Source: an uncultured Oscillospiraceae bacterium
Lineage (GTDB): Bacteria > Bacillota > Clostridia > Oscillospirales > Oscillospiraceae
NCBI GenBank assembly: GCA_934646005.1
Contig: CAKUED010000016.1
Span: 1-64,000 of the forward strand
DNA: 64,000 bases
Reading direction: 5' to 3'
Shown here: piece by piece, positions 50,669 through 59,690 of the stretch
How the letters are laid out: every line of letters starts with the position of its first letter
How positions within the stretch are numbered: the stretch's first letter is position 1
Notes under the pieces: model-generated
What the model saw: only the letters and a program-made list of their open reading frames with translations
What the model was told of the DNA's origin: nothing
Database searches by the model: none
Position numbers and translations under genes: made by a program

Positions 50669-53600
50669 ATGAAGAAGAGGCTTATCGCGCTGCTGCTGGC
50701 AGTGGTGCTCTGTGTCGGTCTGCTGCCCGTGAGCGCAAGCGCTGCGGGCGCGAGCGTCGATTGGGTGGACTGTGTCGATGAGGAGACCGGCGGTCTGGAT
50801 AAAAATTACATTAAGCGGACCGGCGAGTACGCCGAGGAAATTCAGGGCAGCGCGGACTGGACAGAGAAGGTCTATATCGTTAAGGCAGACTCGACTGTGA
50901 CCATACACGGCGATCTGACTGTGGGTCGCAACACAACGATCATCCTCTGCGACAACTCCAGACTGATCGTCACAGGTTCTTTGAATCTGAAAAGCAATGG
51001 CTATATTTTCGGGCAGACATCGACGCACAAAGCCGAGAACGCCGGAACGCTGATCGTCCAGAACACCGTAGATGCCGGTGCGGCGGTTCGGAGCACGAGC
51101 GGCTATGGTCTGAGCATCTACGGCGGCAGCATGGAGCTGCACGGCGGCGCGGGCAAGCAGATCACGGACGGAAAAGCCACGCTGCATTCCAATAGCAAGA
51201 TCACCAAGGGCACGCTGGACGGCAAAGCGCTGAAATTGAACGAATGGAACGACAAGGAGGCGCTCGCGGGCAGCAAACTTGTCCTTAAATACTGCGAGCA
51301 CGATAATGAGGACACCGAGTTTGTGCACGACGAGGGCGCGAACACGCACCATCGGCATTGCAATGCCTGCGGTCTGGACTACCGCAGCGAAAGCTGCAAT
51401 TTTAACGGTGGCGACACGATAAACGCCGGTGCGGAAGGTCACTACAGAACGTGCTGGTGCGGCAACAAGGAGAGCACCACCACGGAGCATACTCTTGTTT
51501 CCGTTCCGACGCGCGACGGTCAGGGGCATGTCTCCGGCTGCGCTTATTGCGACTATAAGTCAGGCGGCTTTGGCGACCCGCACAACTGGTATGATGAGAC
51601 TGGCAAAAACACCGGCGAATGCCAGGATTGCGGTTTCTCCCCCGTCGCCGAGGATGATTATTCCAATCTCTACGGCTCTGTTGAGGACGCTCTGAAAGCC
51701 GCAACAGAAGGCTACAAGGTCAAGCTGTACACCGTCAAGGATTACGCCGAAGGCGAAGAAAAAGTCATCTACGAATCAGCCGTGTTCAACGCTCCCGGCA
51801 AGACTGCCGAGCTGGACATGAACGGCTACACGCTGATAGGTAACATCGGTCCGACGCTGACGGTCAAAAACGGCACGCTGACTGTTACCGGCGATGCAGC
51901 CATCACGCAGCCGGGGCGCTTCCCCGACACCGCCGCGCCCGCCATCGAAGTGACCGGCGGCAAGCTGATCGTAAACGGCGACCTGACTGCCGAGGGCGGT
52001 ATCGTGAACGGAAATCGCAAACCCGCCGTGGAAGCCACTGGCGGCGAGATCGAGTTCAACGGCAATCTGAAACTGGGCGGCGGCTTGACGCTGCTGAAAG
52101 ATGCAAAGCTGACGAAACTCCTGTCGCAGGGATTTTTCTGGTCTGGCGACGGGACGAATCAGGACACGCTGAACGACCGCATCGACCTCTGGGGCGGCAG
52201 TGATGCAAACAAATCGAAGCACTATACCGCTTTGAGCGATATTCTGGAAAACGGCTACGCACTTGCGTACTGCGACATGGACGGCAACCCCACTCTGGAA
52301 GATGGAAGCTATAAATTCTACGGGCTTTTCGGTAATGAGGCGAGCAGCGTAAATGTCACCATCGTGGAGCACCCGCAGCACACTTGGGAATCCCTCGATG
52401 AGGATAGGCACTATTGTACCGCCTGTAAAACGCGCGCAGCGCACACCTTGGAAAACGGCGGCTGCTCCGTCTGCGGCTACACCTGCCCGCACAGCGGCGC
52501 GAGCCTGAACACGGAAACCGGCAACTATGAATGCAGTGCGTGCGGCATGACGATGGTCGCCAGGAGCGAAAAGGGCGGCGCAACGACCTATTATTCCATC
52601 CTTGGCACGGCGCTGGCAGGTGCGGAAAACGGCGCGACTGTTACGCTGCTGACAGACCTTACGACTTGGGAAGTATCCCGCGGCGGCGATGTTTACGGCA
52701 AGGAGATCACGCTCGATCTGAACGGGCATTCGATTACCCCGACCCCAGCCAACGGATATGCCATCGGCGTAAAAAGCGGCGGCCCCGGCGTTCAGGACGT
52801 ATACCTTCCCGCCACGCTGAAAATCGTCGGTGAAGGCAACATCACGCCCGCACTGATCGTTCTGCCGGGCGGCAAGCTGGACCTGAGCGGCTGGACCGGC
52901 GGCACGATCAATTATGTGAGCATGAGTGATCGTCCCGTTGTAGGTGATGATCGAGCAGAGCCTGCCCTGATCGTTGGTACAGGCGCTGGTCACATTCAGG
53001 ACCTGACCTACAGCAACTGGCTGATCGGCAGGATCTCCCAGACCACTCTGAGCGGCGGCAGCTACGGCAAGATCGTCTGGATGAATTACGAAGATTCCGA
53101 ACAGCCCGCCTTCCCCACCAGCGCGATGCTCGCATCGGGCTATGCGTTCAAGAACAGCGACGGCTCGTATGTGCTGTACACAAAGACGCTGGAACGGAAC
53201 GAGGCGTTCACCAACGTCAGCGTTGTCAAGTGCCCGCACGGCGCGCTTGTCCTGAATGAGACGGACGGCAACTATCACTGCGGCTACTGCAACGCCGATA
53301 TGTCCAACATGGCGGCGGAAGTCACCTATGAGGACGGCACGACCGGCTACATCGAGAAACTTTCGGACGCTTTCAGGCTCATATCGGAAGTCACAACTGC
53401 AAAACTGCTGAGAGACATCACCGACGAGGCTGATGATGATCTTCAGATCGAGAACCCCAAGCTGACCATTGACCTGAACGGGAAGACCGTGAGCTTCCTC
53501 TCCGTCATACGCCCGGGGATCAAGCTCAAGGACAGCGTCGGAACGGGCAAGATCAACCACCTGATGTGGAGCTACGGTCGGAAGCTGAACGACCAGCTCG

Positions 53601-56035
53601 AAAGCGGCGACTACGCCTTCAAGTCCGGCGATAACTGGCTCGCCGATGCTGCCGGTCCTGGCGAAGCCTTCAACGTCAGCATCGCCAAAGCGCCCATCAA
53701 GGATGTCTACTTCTTTGAGGGTGAGGAAAAGGAAGAAAACAAGATCACATCGCTCACCAAAACATATGGCGATGAGCGCGCGCTGAAAGCGAGCATCGTC
53801 TGGGGCGATAATTCCACTGGGGGTGTTTCTCAGGCGATCTACCTCGTCAAGGACATCGAGGGCGTCGAGAGCTTGGAGGAAGTCAGCGGCGGCACGTCTT
53901 ACGGTCTGCCCCTTTTTGATTACGCCGGTACTTACACCTACCGCTTCACCGCCACCTCTGACGGCTACTCCAAGAGTGCCGACATCACCGTCACCGTTGA
54001 ACCGGCTGACATAGCGCGCGTCGAGGTTGGTTTGACGGATCAGGGGAAGCTCATGTTCACTCCCAATCCGACAACCGGCGAGGGCACGCAAGTCACCGCG
54101 CAGGTCTCAAGCGTCTCGTTCAAAAACAGGACGCAGGACGCGAGCGAATACACCGTCAGCGGCAACACGGGTGTCAACGTCGGCGACTACGAGCTGACCA
54201 TCACCGCAGCGCCGGACAGCAAAAAGTTCACCGGCACAAAGAAGGTGAGCTGGAAGATCACCCCGTTCACGCTGGGGTATTTCAAGCTGCCGTGGAGTAT
54301 TGAAAAGGACTATGACGGCACGACCGCGCTGCCGAACAAGCCGAGGGACTGGTTCACAGACGGTTTTGAGAACAGGACGACGCTTTTACCCGAATCGAGC
54401 ACCATTTACCTGAAAGCCGGCAATCTCTATACCTACTCCGCAACCTATGTTGACGCCAACGCAGGCGAGGGCAAGGAGATCAACGCGACCTTCCAGCTGA
54501 CGTCCGACAACTACCGCTTCGCGTCCGACCTCACCGGCGTCAGCGCCGACGGCAAGACCCTGACCCTCGAAAACTGGCAGAACGGTTACCCGAAATTCAA
54601 CATCAACAAGATCGACATGCCGAACTTTGACAAGACCGTCGCCGCGACGGTCGTCAACGATCTGGCGCGCACCTACGAGATCCCCCTCCCCGCTCTCCCC
54701 GCACTGACCGCGCCGCATGAGTACGGCACGATCACCTACGCGATCGAGGGCACGAACCTCACGAACGGCTACGAAGCCGCCACCGCGCAGCTCGTCAAGG
54801 ACGGCGAACAGTATAAGCTGTCCCTGACCGTCCCCGCCGTGCAGTTTGCCCGCGAGGAAAGCGTCGGCACGATCACCGTCAAGGTCACCACCACGAACTA
54901 CAACGACGTCACCCTCACCGTGAACGTCAACACCACCAACAAGCTCCAGCCGACCGTCAAGGTCAGCGCTGACCCGAACCCCTTCATCTACGGTACAAAG
55001 CTCGGCGACGTGGCGCTCACCGCCACTGCGGTCTATGACGGCAACCCCGTCGCGGGCACGATCGCGTGGGACGATCCCGCCGATACGATCCTGGACAAGG
55101 GCATCTATGAGAAGGCGTGGACCTTCACCCCGACCGACGGCAGCACCTACCGCGAGGTCAAGGGCAAGCTGGACATCCAGGTGACCAAAGCCACCCTCAC
55201 CGGCGCGCCGGTGTTCGGCAAGATCACCGAAAACGGCAAAACGCTGAACGATGTGCAGATCGACTTTGACAACATCCTCGGCGTTGACGGCAAGCAGCCC
55301 GTCCTCGGCTTTGACTGGACCGACGATCACAGCACCGTCATTGAAGCCAACAAGAGCTACGGCTGGACGATCGACGCGGGCAGCAACTATGAACTGCTCA
55401 CCGGCTCAGCAGTCCTCTACCCGCGCTCCTCCGGCTACAGCGATCAGGTCAAGCGCCAGTCCGAGGAGTTCGAGGCGAAAAAGCGCGGCGAGCTGCCCGA
55501 ATCCGACAGCCGCTTCACCGACGTGGACGAGGACGATTACTTCTTTGACGCCGTGCAGTGGGCTGCCGAAAACGGCATCACCGGCGGCGTGAGCGCGAAG
55601 CGCTTCGGTCCGGCGCTCGATTGCAGCCGCGCACAGACAATGACCTTCCTCTGGCGCGCCATGGGCGAGCCAGAGCCGGGATCGTACGATCCCGCGCTCA
55701 CCGACGTGAAGAACGGCAGCTACTATTATGAAGCCGTCCTCTGGGCGATGCAGGAGGGCGTCACCACCGGCATGGGCAAGAACCTCTTCTCCCCCGACGC
55801 AACCGTCACGCGCGGGCAGTTCGTCACGTTCCTCTACCGCCTGTCCGGCGAGAAGAGCGGTGCGGCGCACCCGTTCACCGACGTCCCGGCAGGCTCGTAC
55901 TACGAAGCCGCCATCGCCTGGGCATACAGCAAGGGCATCACCACCGGCACCAGCAAAACGACATTTAATCCCGATTCCCCCTGCACCAGAGCCCAGATCA
56001 TCACGTTCCTGTACAGATACTTCAATCAGAAGTAA
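50669..56035 (+). CDS. Giant SLH-domain surface protein
   Basis: 1788 residues, secreted. Sec signal peptide (KKRLIALLLAVVLCVGLLPVSASA, cleaved after about residue 25). The first half has beta-rich repeats with carbohydrate-type turns and many CxxC pairs (CNACGLDY, CAYCDYK, CQDCGF, CTACKTR, CSVCGY, CSACGM, CGYCNAD). The second half has MBG-like beta-sandwich repeats (KDYDGTTALP and similar). Three C-terminal SLH modules (FTDVDEDDYFFDAVQWAAENG, LTDVKNGSYYYEAVLWAMQ, FTDVPAGSYYEAAIAWAYSKG; abbreviated to their cores) would anchor it to cell-wall polymer. It probably acts as an adhesin or surface-layer component. GAGGAGG precedes the ATG. Confidence 0.9.
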   Translation: MKKRLIALLLAVVLCVGLLPVSASAAGASVDWVDCVDEETGGLDKNYIKRTGEYAEEIQGSADWTEKVYIVKADSTVTIHGDLTVGRNTTIILCDNSRLIVTGSLNLKSNGYIFGQTSTHKAENAGTLIVQNTVDAGAAVRSTSGYGLSIYGGSMELHGGAGKQITDGKATLHSNSKITKGTLDGKALKLNEWNDKEALAGSKLVLKYCEHDNEDTEFVHDEGANTHHRHCNACGLDYRSESCNFNGGDTINAGAEGHYRTCWCGNKESTTTEHTLVSVPTRDGQGHVSGCAYCDYKSGGFGDPHNWYDETGKNTGECQDCGFSPVAEDDYSNLYGSVEDALKAATEGYKVKLYTVKDYAEGEEKVIYESAVFNAPGKTAELDMNGYTLIGNIGPTLTVKNGTLTVTGDAAITQPGRFPDTAAPAIEVTGGKLIVNGDLTAEGGIVNGNRKPAVEATGGEIEFNGNLKLGGGLTLLKDAKLTKLLSQGFFWSGDGTNQDTLNDRIDLWGGSDANKSKHYTALSDILENGYALAYCDMDGNPTLEDGSYKFYGLFGNEASSVNVTIVEHPQHTWESLDEDRHYCTACKTRAAHTLENGGCSVCGYTCPHSGASLNTETGNYECSACGMTMVARSEKGGATTYYSILGTALAGAENGATVTLLTDLTTWEVSRGGDVYGKEITLDLNGHSITPTPANGYAIGVKSGGPGVQDVYLPATLKIVGEGNITPALIVLPGGKLDLSGWTGGTINYVSMSDRPVVGDDRAEPALIVGTGAGHIQDLTYSNWLIGRISQTTLSGGSYGKIVWMNYEDSEQPAFPTSAMLASGYAFKNSDGSYVLYTKTLERNEAFTNVSVVKCPHGALVLNETDGNYHCGYCNADMSNMAAEVTYEDGTTGYIEKLSDAFRLISEVTTAKLLRDITDEADDDLQIENPKLTIDLNGKTVSFLSVIRPGIKLKDSVGTGKINHLMWSYGRKLNDQLESGDYAFKSGDNWLADAAGPGEAFNVSIAKAPIKDVYFFEGEEKEENKITSLTKTYGDERALKASIVWGDNSTGGVSQAIYLVKDIEGVESLEEVSGGTSYGLPLFDYAGTYTYRFTATSDGYSKSADITVTVEPADIARVEVGLTDQGKLMFTPNPTTGEGTQVTAQVSSVSFKNRTQDASEYTVSGNTGVNVGDYELTITAAPDSKKFTGTKKVSWKITPFTLGYFKLPWSIEKDYDGTTALPNKPRDWFTDGFENRTTLLPESSTIYLKAGNLYTYSATYVDANAGEGKEINATFQLTSDNYRFASDLTGVSADGKTLTLENWQNGYPKFNINKIDMPNFDKTVAATVVNDLARTYEIPLPALPALTAPHEYGTITYAIEGTNLTNGYEAATAQLVKDGEQYKLSLTVPAVQFAREESVGTITVKVTTTNYNDVTLTVNVNTTNKLQPTVKVSADPNPFIYGTKLGDVALTATAVYDGNPVAGTIAWDDPADTILDKGIYEKAWTFTPTDGSTYREVKGKLDIQVTKATLTGAPVFGKITENGKTLNDVQIDFDNILGVDGKQPVLGFDWTDDHSTVIEANKSYGWTIDAGSNYELLTGSAVLYPRSSGYSDQVKRQSEEFEAKKRGELPESDSRFTDVDEDDYFFDAVQWAAENGITGGVSAKRFGPALDCSRAQTMTFLWRAMGEPEPGSYDPALTDVKNGSYYYEAVLWAMQEGVTTGMGKNLFSPDATVTRGQFVTFLYRLSGEKSGAAHPFTDVPAGSYYEAAIAWAYSKGITTGTSKTTFNPDSPCTRAQIITFLYRYFNQK

Positions 56036-56044
56036 GAAAAGTCA

Positions 56045-56083
56045 GAAAAACCACGGTGTTCCATGAGAACACCGTGGTTTTTT
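56045..56083 (+). terminator. Terminator of the SLH gene
   Basis: AAAAACCACGGTGTTC pairs with GAACACCGTGGTTTTT, loop CATGA, then T-rich. Confidence 0.9.
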
Positions 56084-56108
56084 ACGCTGTGGCGGCATTA
56101 GTCGTAAT

Positions 56109-56447
56109 GTAGGGGCGGGGCTTGCCCCGCCCGCGCAGTAAGGCGGTGCAAATTTGACCGCGCCCACGCGGACACGCATGCACCTGTAGGGGCGGACGCC
56201 TCTGTCCGCCCGGCAGTACGCCCCCGCAAAAACGAATGCACTGATGCGAATGCGTACAACATTTGTAGGGGTCGATGCCGCGCTCTCCCCGCATGACGCA
56301 CGTCCGTTTTATGATACGCCGCGGCAAATTTGTTGTTGCCCCACGGGCGGACAGGGTCGTCCGCCCCTACGGGTGCGTACCGTTTCGTATCGGTGCGTGC
56401 GGGGTTTCAACGTTGTACCACCGGGAGGGGCAAGCCCCTCCCCTACG
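56109..56447. repeat. Composite palindromic repeat, copy 2
   Basis: Same five GC-rich modules in the same order and orientation as 47691-48036. Module cores such as GGGGTCGATGCCGCGCTCTC are identical; the spacers have diverged. A further partial module, CCCCTCCCCTACGTTACGAC, recurs at about 56505. Confidence 0.8.
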
Positions 56448-56560
56448 TTACGACTAAATAATTACTTCTTCACTCTTCACTATTACTTATTCCCTCAATT
56501 CGCCCCTCCCCTACGTTACGACGAAACGCGCAACTGCTCAAAAATAAGAGTCCTTCTCCT

Positions 56561-56605
56561 CATCCGTCAGCCTTCGGCTGCCACCTTCCCCTCAAGGGGA
56601 AGGCT
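56561..56605. repeat. REP-like double hairpin
   Basis: CAGCCTTCGGCTG and CCTTCCCCTCAAGGGGAAGG are two adjacent palindromes, followed by CTTTATT. The motif is familiar as a high-copy repeat in Oscillospiraceae genomes and may also end the convergent transcript. Confidence 0.6.
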
Positions 56606-56615
56606 TTATTGCATA

Positions 56616-57389
56616 TTACAGCGGCACTGATGTCAGCATCGTCCTCCCGCCCAGTTCTATGGGGCGGACTGCTACTTCTATTCCGTACAGCTCCGACAGT
56701 ATCTGCTCAGTGAGCACCTGCGCGGGTGCGCCGTCGGCGAGCAGCGCGCCGTTTTTCAGCGCGAGGACGCGCGTTGCGTAGCGGAACGCCTGATTGGGAT
56801 CGTGGCTGGAAAAAATGACGGTATAGCCATCCGCGCCGAGCTGCGCCACGCGCTGCATCACGCGGAAGCTGTTGCCGTAGTCCAGATTCGCCGTCGGCTC
56901 GTCCATGATGAGCACCCGCGCGTCCTGTACGAGCGCGCGCGCGATGAGCATGAGCTGCCGCTCGCCGCCGCTGATGCGCTGGCTGCCGCGCTCGGCTAAA
57001 TGCGCGATGCCAAGGCTCTCCAGCGTGCGCTCCGTCAGCGCCTGCTGCGCCTGTGCCGGGCTTTGCAGCGCGCCGAGCTGCGCCGTCGCGCCCATGAGCA
57101 CGCACTGGCGCACGGTGTAATCATACGTCGGCGTGTACGACTGCGGGATGTAGGCGACCTCACGCGCCAGCTCCCGGCGGGAAAATTCGCGCAGCGGGCG
57201 GTCATCTACCCGCACCTCGCCGCTCGTCGGGCGCAGAAACCCCAGCAGGCAGCGGAAGAGCGTGGATTTGCCCACGCCGTTCGGTCCGAGCACGGCGATG
57301 ACCTCGCCCGGCTCTGCGCGGAAGGTGACGTTTTGCAGCACCGGCACGCTGCCGTAGGAAAACGAGAGGGTACGCACGTCAATCGGCAC
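56616..57389 (-). CDS. FecCD-type ABC transporter ATP-binding protein
   Basis: 257 residues. Walker A GPNGVGKST, Q-loop YIPQSYTPTYDYT, signature ISGGERQLMLIARAL and Walker B VLIMDEPTANLD. It belongs to the iron-siderophore/heme/cobalamin importer class. It overlaps the permease gene by 11 bp. The binding protein is divergent (58605). With acs genes nearby a corrinoid substrate is attractive, but iron or heme fit equally. Confidence 0.92.
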   Translation of the reverse strand: MPIDVRTLSFSYGSVPVLQNVTFRAEPGEVIAVLGPNGVGKSTLFRCLLGFLRPTSGEVRVDDRPLREFSRRELAREVAYIPQSYTPTYDYTVRQCVLMGATAQLGALQSPAQAQQALTERTLESLGIAHLAERGSQRISGGERQLMLIARALVQDARVLIMDEPTANLDYGNSFRVMQRVAQLGADGYTVIFSSHDPNQAFRYATRVLALKNGALLADGAPAQVLTEQILSELYGIEVAVRPIELGGRTMLTSVPL

Positions 57390-58422
57390 GGTCAGTCCCT
57401 CCCTTCAGGATGAGATACAAAAACACCGGCGCGCCGACAAACGACGTGAGAATGCCGAGCGGGATCTCCGACGTGGTAAGCGTGCGCGCGAGCGTGTCCA
57501 CCACCATCAAAAACGATGCCCCCAGCATCACGCAGCCGGGCAGCAGCCGCCGGTAGTCATAGCCGAAGAGAATGCGGCAAAAATGCGGGATCACCAGCCC
57601 CACCCAGCCGATCATGCCGCTGATGGCGACGCTCGCGGCGGTCATGAGCGTGGCGCAGACGATCACCACAAGGCGCAGACGGCGCGTATCCACGCCCATG
57701 CTGCGCGCTTCAGCATCCGAAAGCGTGAGCAGATTGATGCGCCAGCGCAGAAGCAGCAGCGGGATGAGCCCGATGAGGATCGGCAGCGCGGCAAAGCGCA
57801 CGTCCTGCGCGCGCACGCTCGTGAGCGACCCCATGAGCCAGTATGTGATGGCGGGGAGCTGATTATCGGTGTCGGCAACGAGCTTAATAAACGACGTTCC
57901 GGCAGTAAAGAGCGACGAGATCATCATGCCCGCCAGCACCATGGAAAGCGCCTCCTCCAGACGGCTTTTGCGGCTGATAAGATATGCCAGCAGCACCGCC
58001 GCCAGCCCGAAGAAAAACGCGCTGAGGGTGATGGCGAGATACCCTGCCGCGCATAAGATCGCCAGCGCCGCACCGAAGCCCGCGCCGGTGGACGCGCCGA
58101 GCAGGTCCGGCGAGACCATGGGGTTGCGGAACATCCCCTGATAGCACACGCCCGCCGTACTGAGCGCCGCGCCGACGAGCGCCGCGGCGAGAATGCGCGG
58201 CAGGCGCACGTTCAGAACGATCGTCGCCTCCGTGTCCGTCCAGAGCTGCGCAAGCCCCCACGCGCCGCGCGAAAGCTTGCGCAGCGCGCCGTCCAGCAGG
58301 ATGCAGACCGTTTTATCCACGCGCACGGCGTAGCGCCCGACGGCGAACGTCAGCAAAAACACCGCGAGGGACAGCGCCGCGAGAAGCCAAAGCTGCCGGT
58401 CGCAGACCTTGCGTTTTTTCAT
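57379..58422 (-). CDS. FecCD-family ABC transporter permease
   Basis: 347 residues, about ten membrane helices. Family motifs are LNVRLPRILAAALVGAALSTAG, GVCYQGMFRNPMVSPDLLGAS (both shortened in practice to LPRILAAALVGA and RNPMVSPDLLG) and the coupling helix region GMIGWVGLVIPHFCR. It pairs with the ATPase (56616-57389). GGAGG precedes the ATG. The promoter faces that of the binding protein. Confidence 0.92.
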   Translation of the reverse strand: MKKRKVCDRQLWLLAALSLAVFLLTFAVGRYAVRVDKTVCILLDGALRKLSRGAWGLAQLWTDTEATIVLNVRLPRILAAALVGAALSTAGVCYQGMFRNPMVSPDLLGASTGAGFGAALAILCAAGYLAITLSAFFFGLAAVLLAYLISRKSRLEEALSMVLAGMMISSLFTAGTSFIKLVADTDNQLPAITYWLMGSLTSVRAQDVRFAALPILIGLIPLLLLRWRINLLTLSDAEARSMGVDTRRLRLVVIVCATLMTAASVAISGMIGWVGLVIPHFCRILFGYDYRRLLPGCVMLGASFLMVVDTLARTLTTSEIPLGILTSFVGAPVFLYLILKGGTDRAD

Positions 58423-58456
58423 AGCCGTCCCTCCTTTTGCCCGTTTCCTCCTTTAT

Positions 58457-58591
58457 AAAGTATCACGCGCGGGCGATAGCGTCAAGCAGATGTCTGTGTT
58501 TGCGTCCATGTCGAATTTCCGTGGCTAAGTCGGTGTATTTCTTGACTTTGCGGAGCTAGAAGAATATAGTATTCTTGAAAAAGTATCACGC
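58457..58591. promoter_or_regulatory. Divergent control region with repeated AAAGTATCACGC
   Basis: The 12-mer AAAGTATCACGC occurs at 58457-58468 and 58580-58591, same orientation. The second copy lies 9 bp after the -10 of the plus-strand promoter (-35 TTGACT 58542-58547, 17-bp spacer, -10 TATAGT 58565-58570). That position suits a repressor operator shared by the two divergent transporter units. Confidence 0.55.
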
Positions 58592-58604
58592 AATGAGGGA
58601 TTTC

Positions 58605-59690
58605 ATGAAGCGATCATTAGCACTGTTTTTGGCGGCGGCGACGCTGCTGTGTCTGCTCTCCGGCTGCGCCGCGCAAAAGAGCGCCGCGGCGGGGGATACC
58701 GCGCCCTTTACCGACGATCTCGGGCGCACGGTGCAGCTCCCGAAGGACCTGACGCGCATCGCGCCGAGCGGCTCGGTCGCCAGTATGGTGCTGGCGACGA
58801 TCGCGCCGGAGTATATGGTCTGCATCGCCGCAACGCCCTCCAGCGCGCAATATAAGTACCTGCCCGAACATCTTCTGAAGCTTCCCACCACGGGGCAGAT
58901 GTTCGGTGCAAAGAGCACGCTGAACCTCGAAACGCTGCTCGGCTGCGCACCGCAGGTCATCATCGACATCGGCGACGAGCGCACCGACACCGCCGCCAAT
59001 CTGGACGCGCTCCAGCGACAGATCGGCGTGCCCGTCATCTTCCTGAACGGCGACGTTTCCAACATGGAGCAGATGTACCGCACGCTCGGCATGATCCTCG
59101 CCGGAAAAGCGGAGCGCGGCGAGGCGCTGGCGGCGTTTGCCGCCGAGACCGTGGCGATGGCGGCGGAAAACCGCGAAAAGATCACCGACTCCGAGCGCCT
59201 GCGCGTGATGTACACGTCCGGCGCGGCGGGGCTCGGCACGAATGCGCAGGGCTCGACGCAGGCGCAGGTGCTGGAGCTGGTCGGCGCGGAGAACGCCATC
59301 GTCGTGCCCGACGTGTCGAATCGCGGCGGCGGCAACCTTATTGACCTCGAACAGCTCTATAATTTCGACCCCGACGTCATCGTCTTTACCGCCGGAAGCC
59401 TGTTTGACAGCGTGGCGGCTGACCCCGCGTGGCAGGGGCTGCGCGCCATTGAGAGCGGGCAGTATTACGAAGTCCCGGCGCTGCCGTATAGCTGGCTGTC
59501 CAACCCGCCGTCGGTCAATATGCTGCTCGGCGTGTGGTGGCTGGGAAATTTACTCTACCCGCAGTATTACAGCTACGATATGACCACCAAGGCGCAGGAG
59601 ATTTATCAGCTTTTGTGGGGCTATGCGCTCTCGGACGAGGAAGCCGCCGCGATGCTGAAAAACTCCACGCTCCGGGAGGCGGGCGCATGA
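58605..59690 (+). CDS. ABC transporter substrate-binding lipoprotein (class III, iron/heme/cobalamin type)
   Basis: 361 residues. Lipoprotein signal with lipobox LLSGC at about residue 20. The mature part has TDDLGRTVQLPKDLTRIAPSG and the second lobe IVVPDVSNRGGGNLIDLEQL, as in BtuF/FhuD-type proteins with a rigid linker helix. The start at 58605 follows GAGGG; a TTG at 58575 would be in frame but too close to the promoter. It opens a plus-strand operon that continues with a surface protein, an ExbB-like channel, DUF2149 and a GLUG protein. Confidence 0.9.
   Translation: MKRSLALFLAAATLLCLLSGCAAQKSAAAGDTAPFTDDLGRTVQLPKDLTRIAPSGSVASMVLATIAPEYMVCIAATPSSAQYKYLPEHLLKLPTTGQMFGAKSTLNLETLLGCAPQVIIDIGDERTDTAANLDALQRQIGVPVIFLNGDVSNMEQMYRTLGMILAGKAERGEALAAFAAETVAMAAENREKITDSERLRVMYTSGAAGLGTNAQGSTQAQVLELVGAENAIVVPDVSNRGGGNLIDLEQLYNFDPDVIVFTAGSLFDSVAADPAWQGLRAIESGQYYEVPALPYSWLSNPPSVNMLLGVWWLGNLLYPQYYSYDMTTKAQEIYQLLWGYALSDEEAAAMLKNSTLREAGA

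Noticed and set aside
48142..50670. 842-codon minus-strand frame opposite the LuxR-type gene
   Set aside because: Antisense shadow of a clearly recognisable regulator; no domain or start signal.
51776..54091. 771-codon minus-strand frame inside the SLH gene
   Set aside because: Antisense of a secreted protein with intact signal and SLH modules; nothing recognisable in the translation.
58423..58604. Cobalamin riboswitch in front of the FecCD-type transporter genes
   Set aside because: The intergenic region is too short and lacks the B12-box consensus; a normal promoter with a repeat explains it better.
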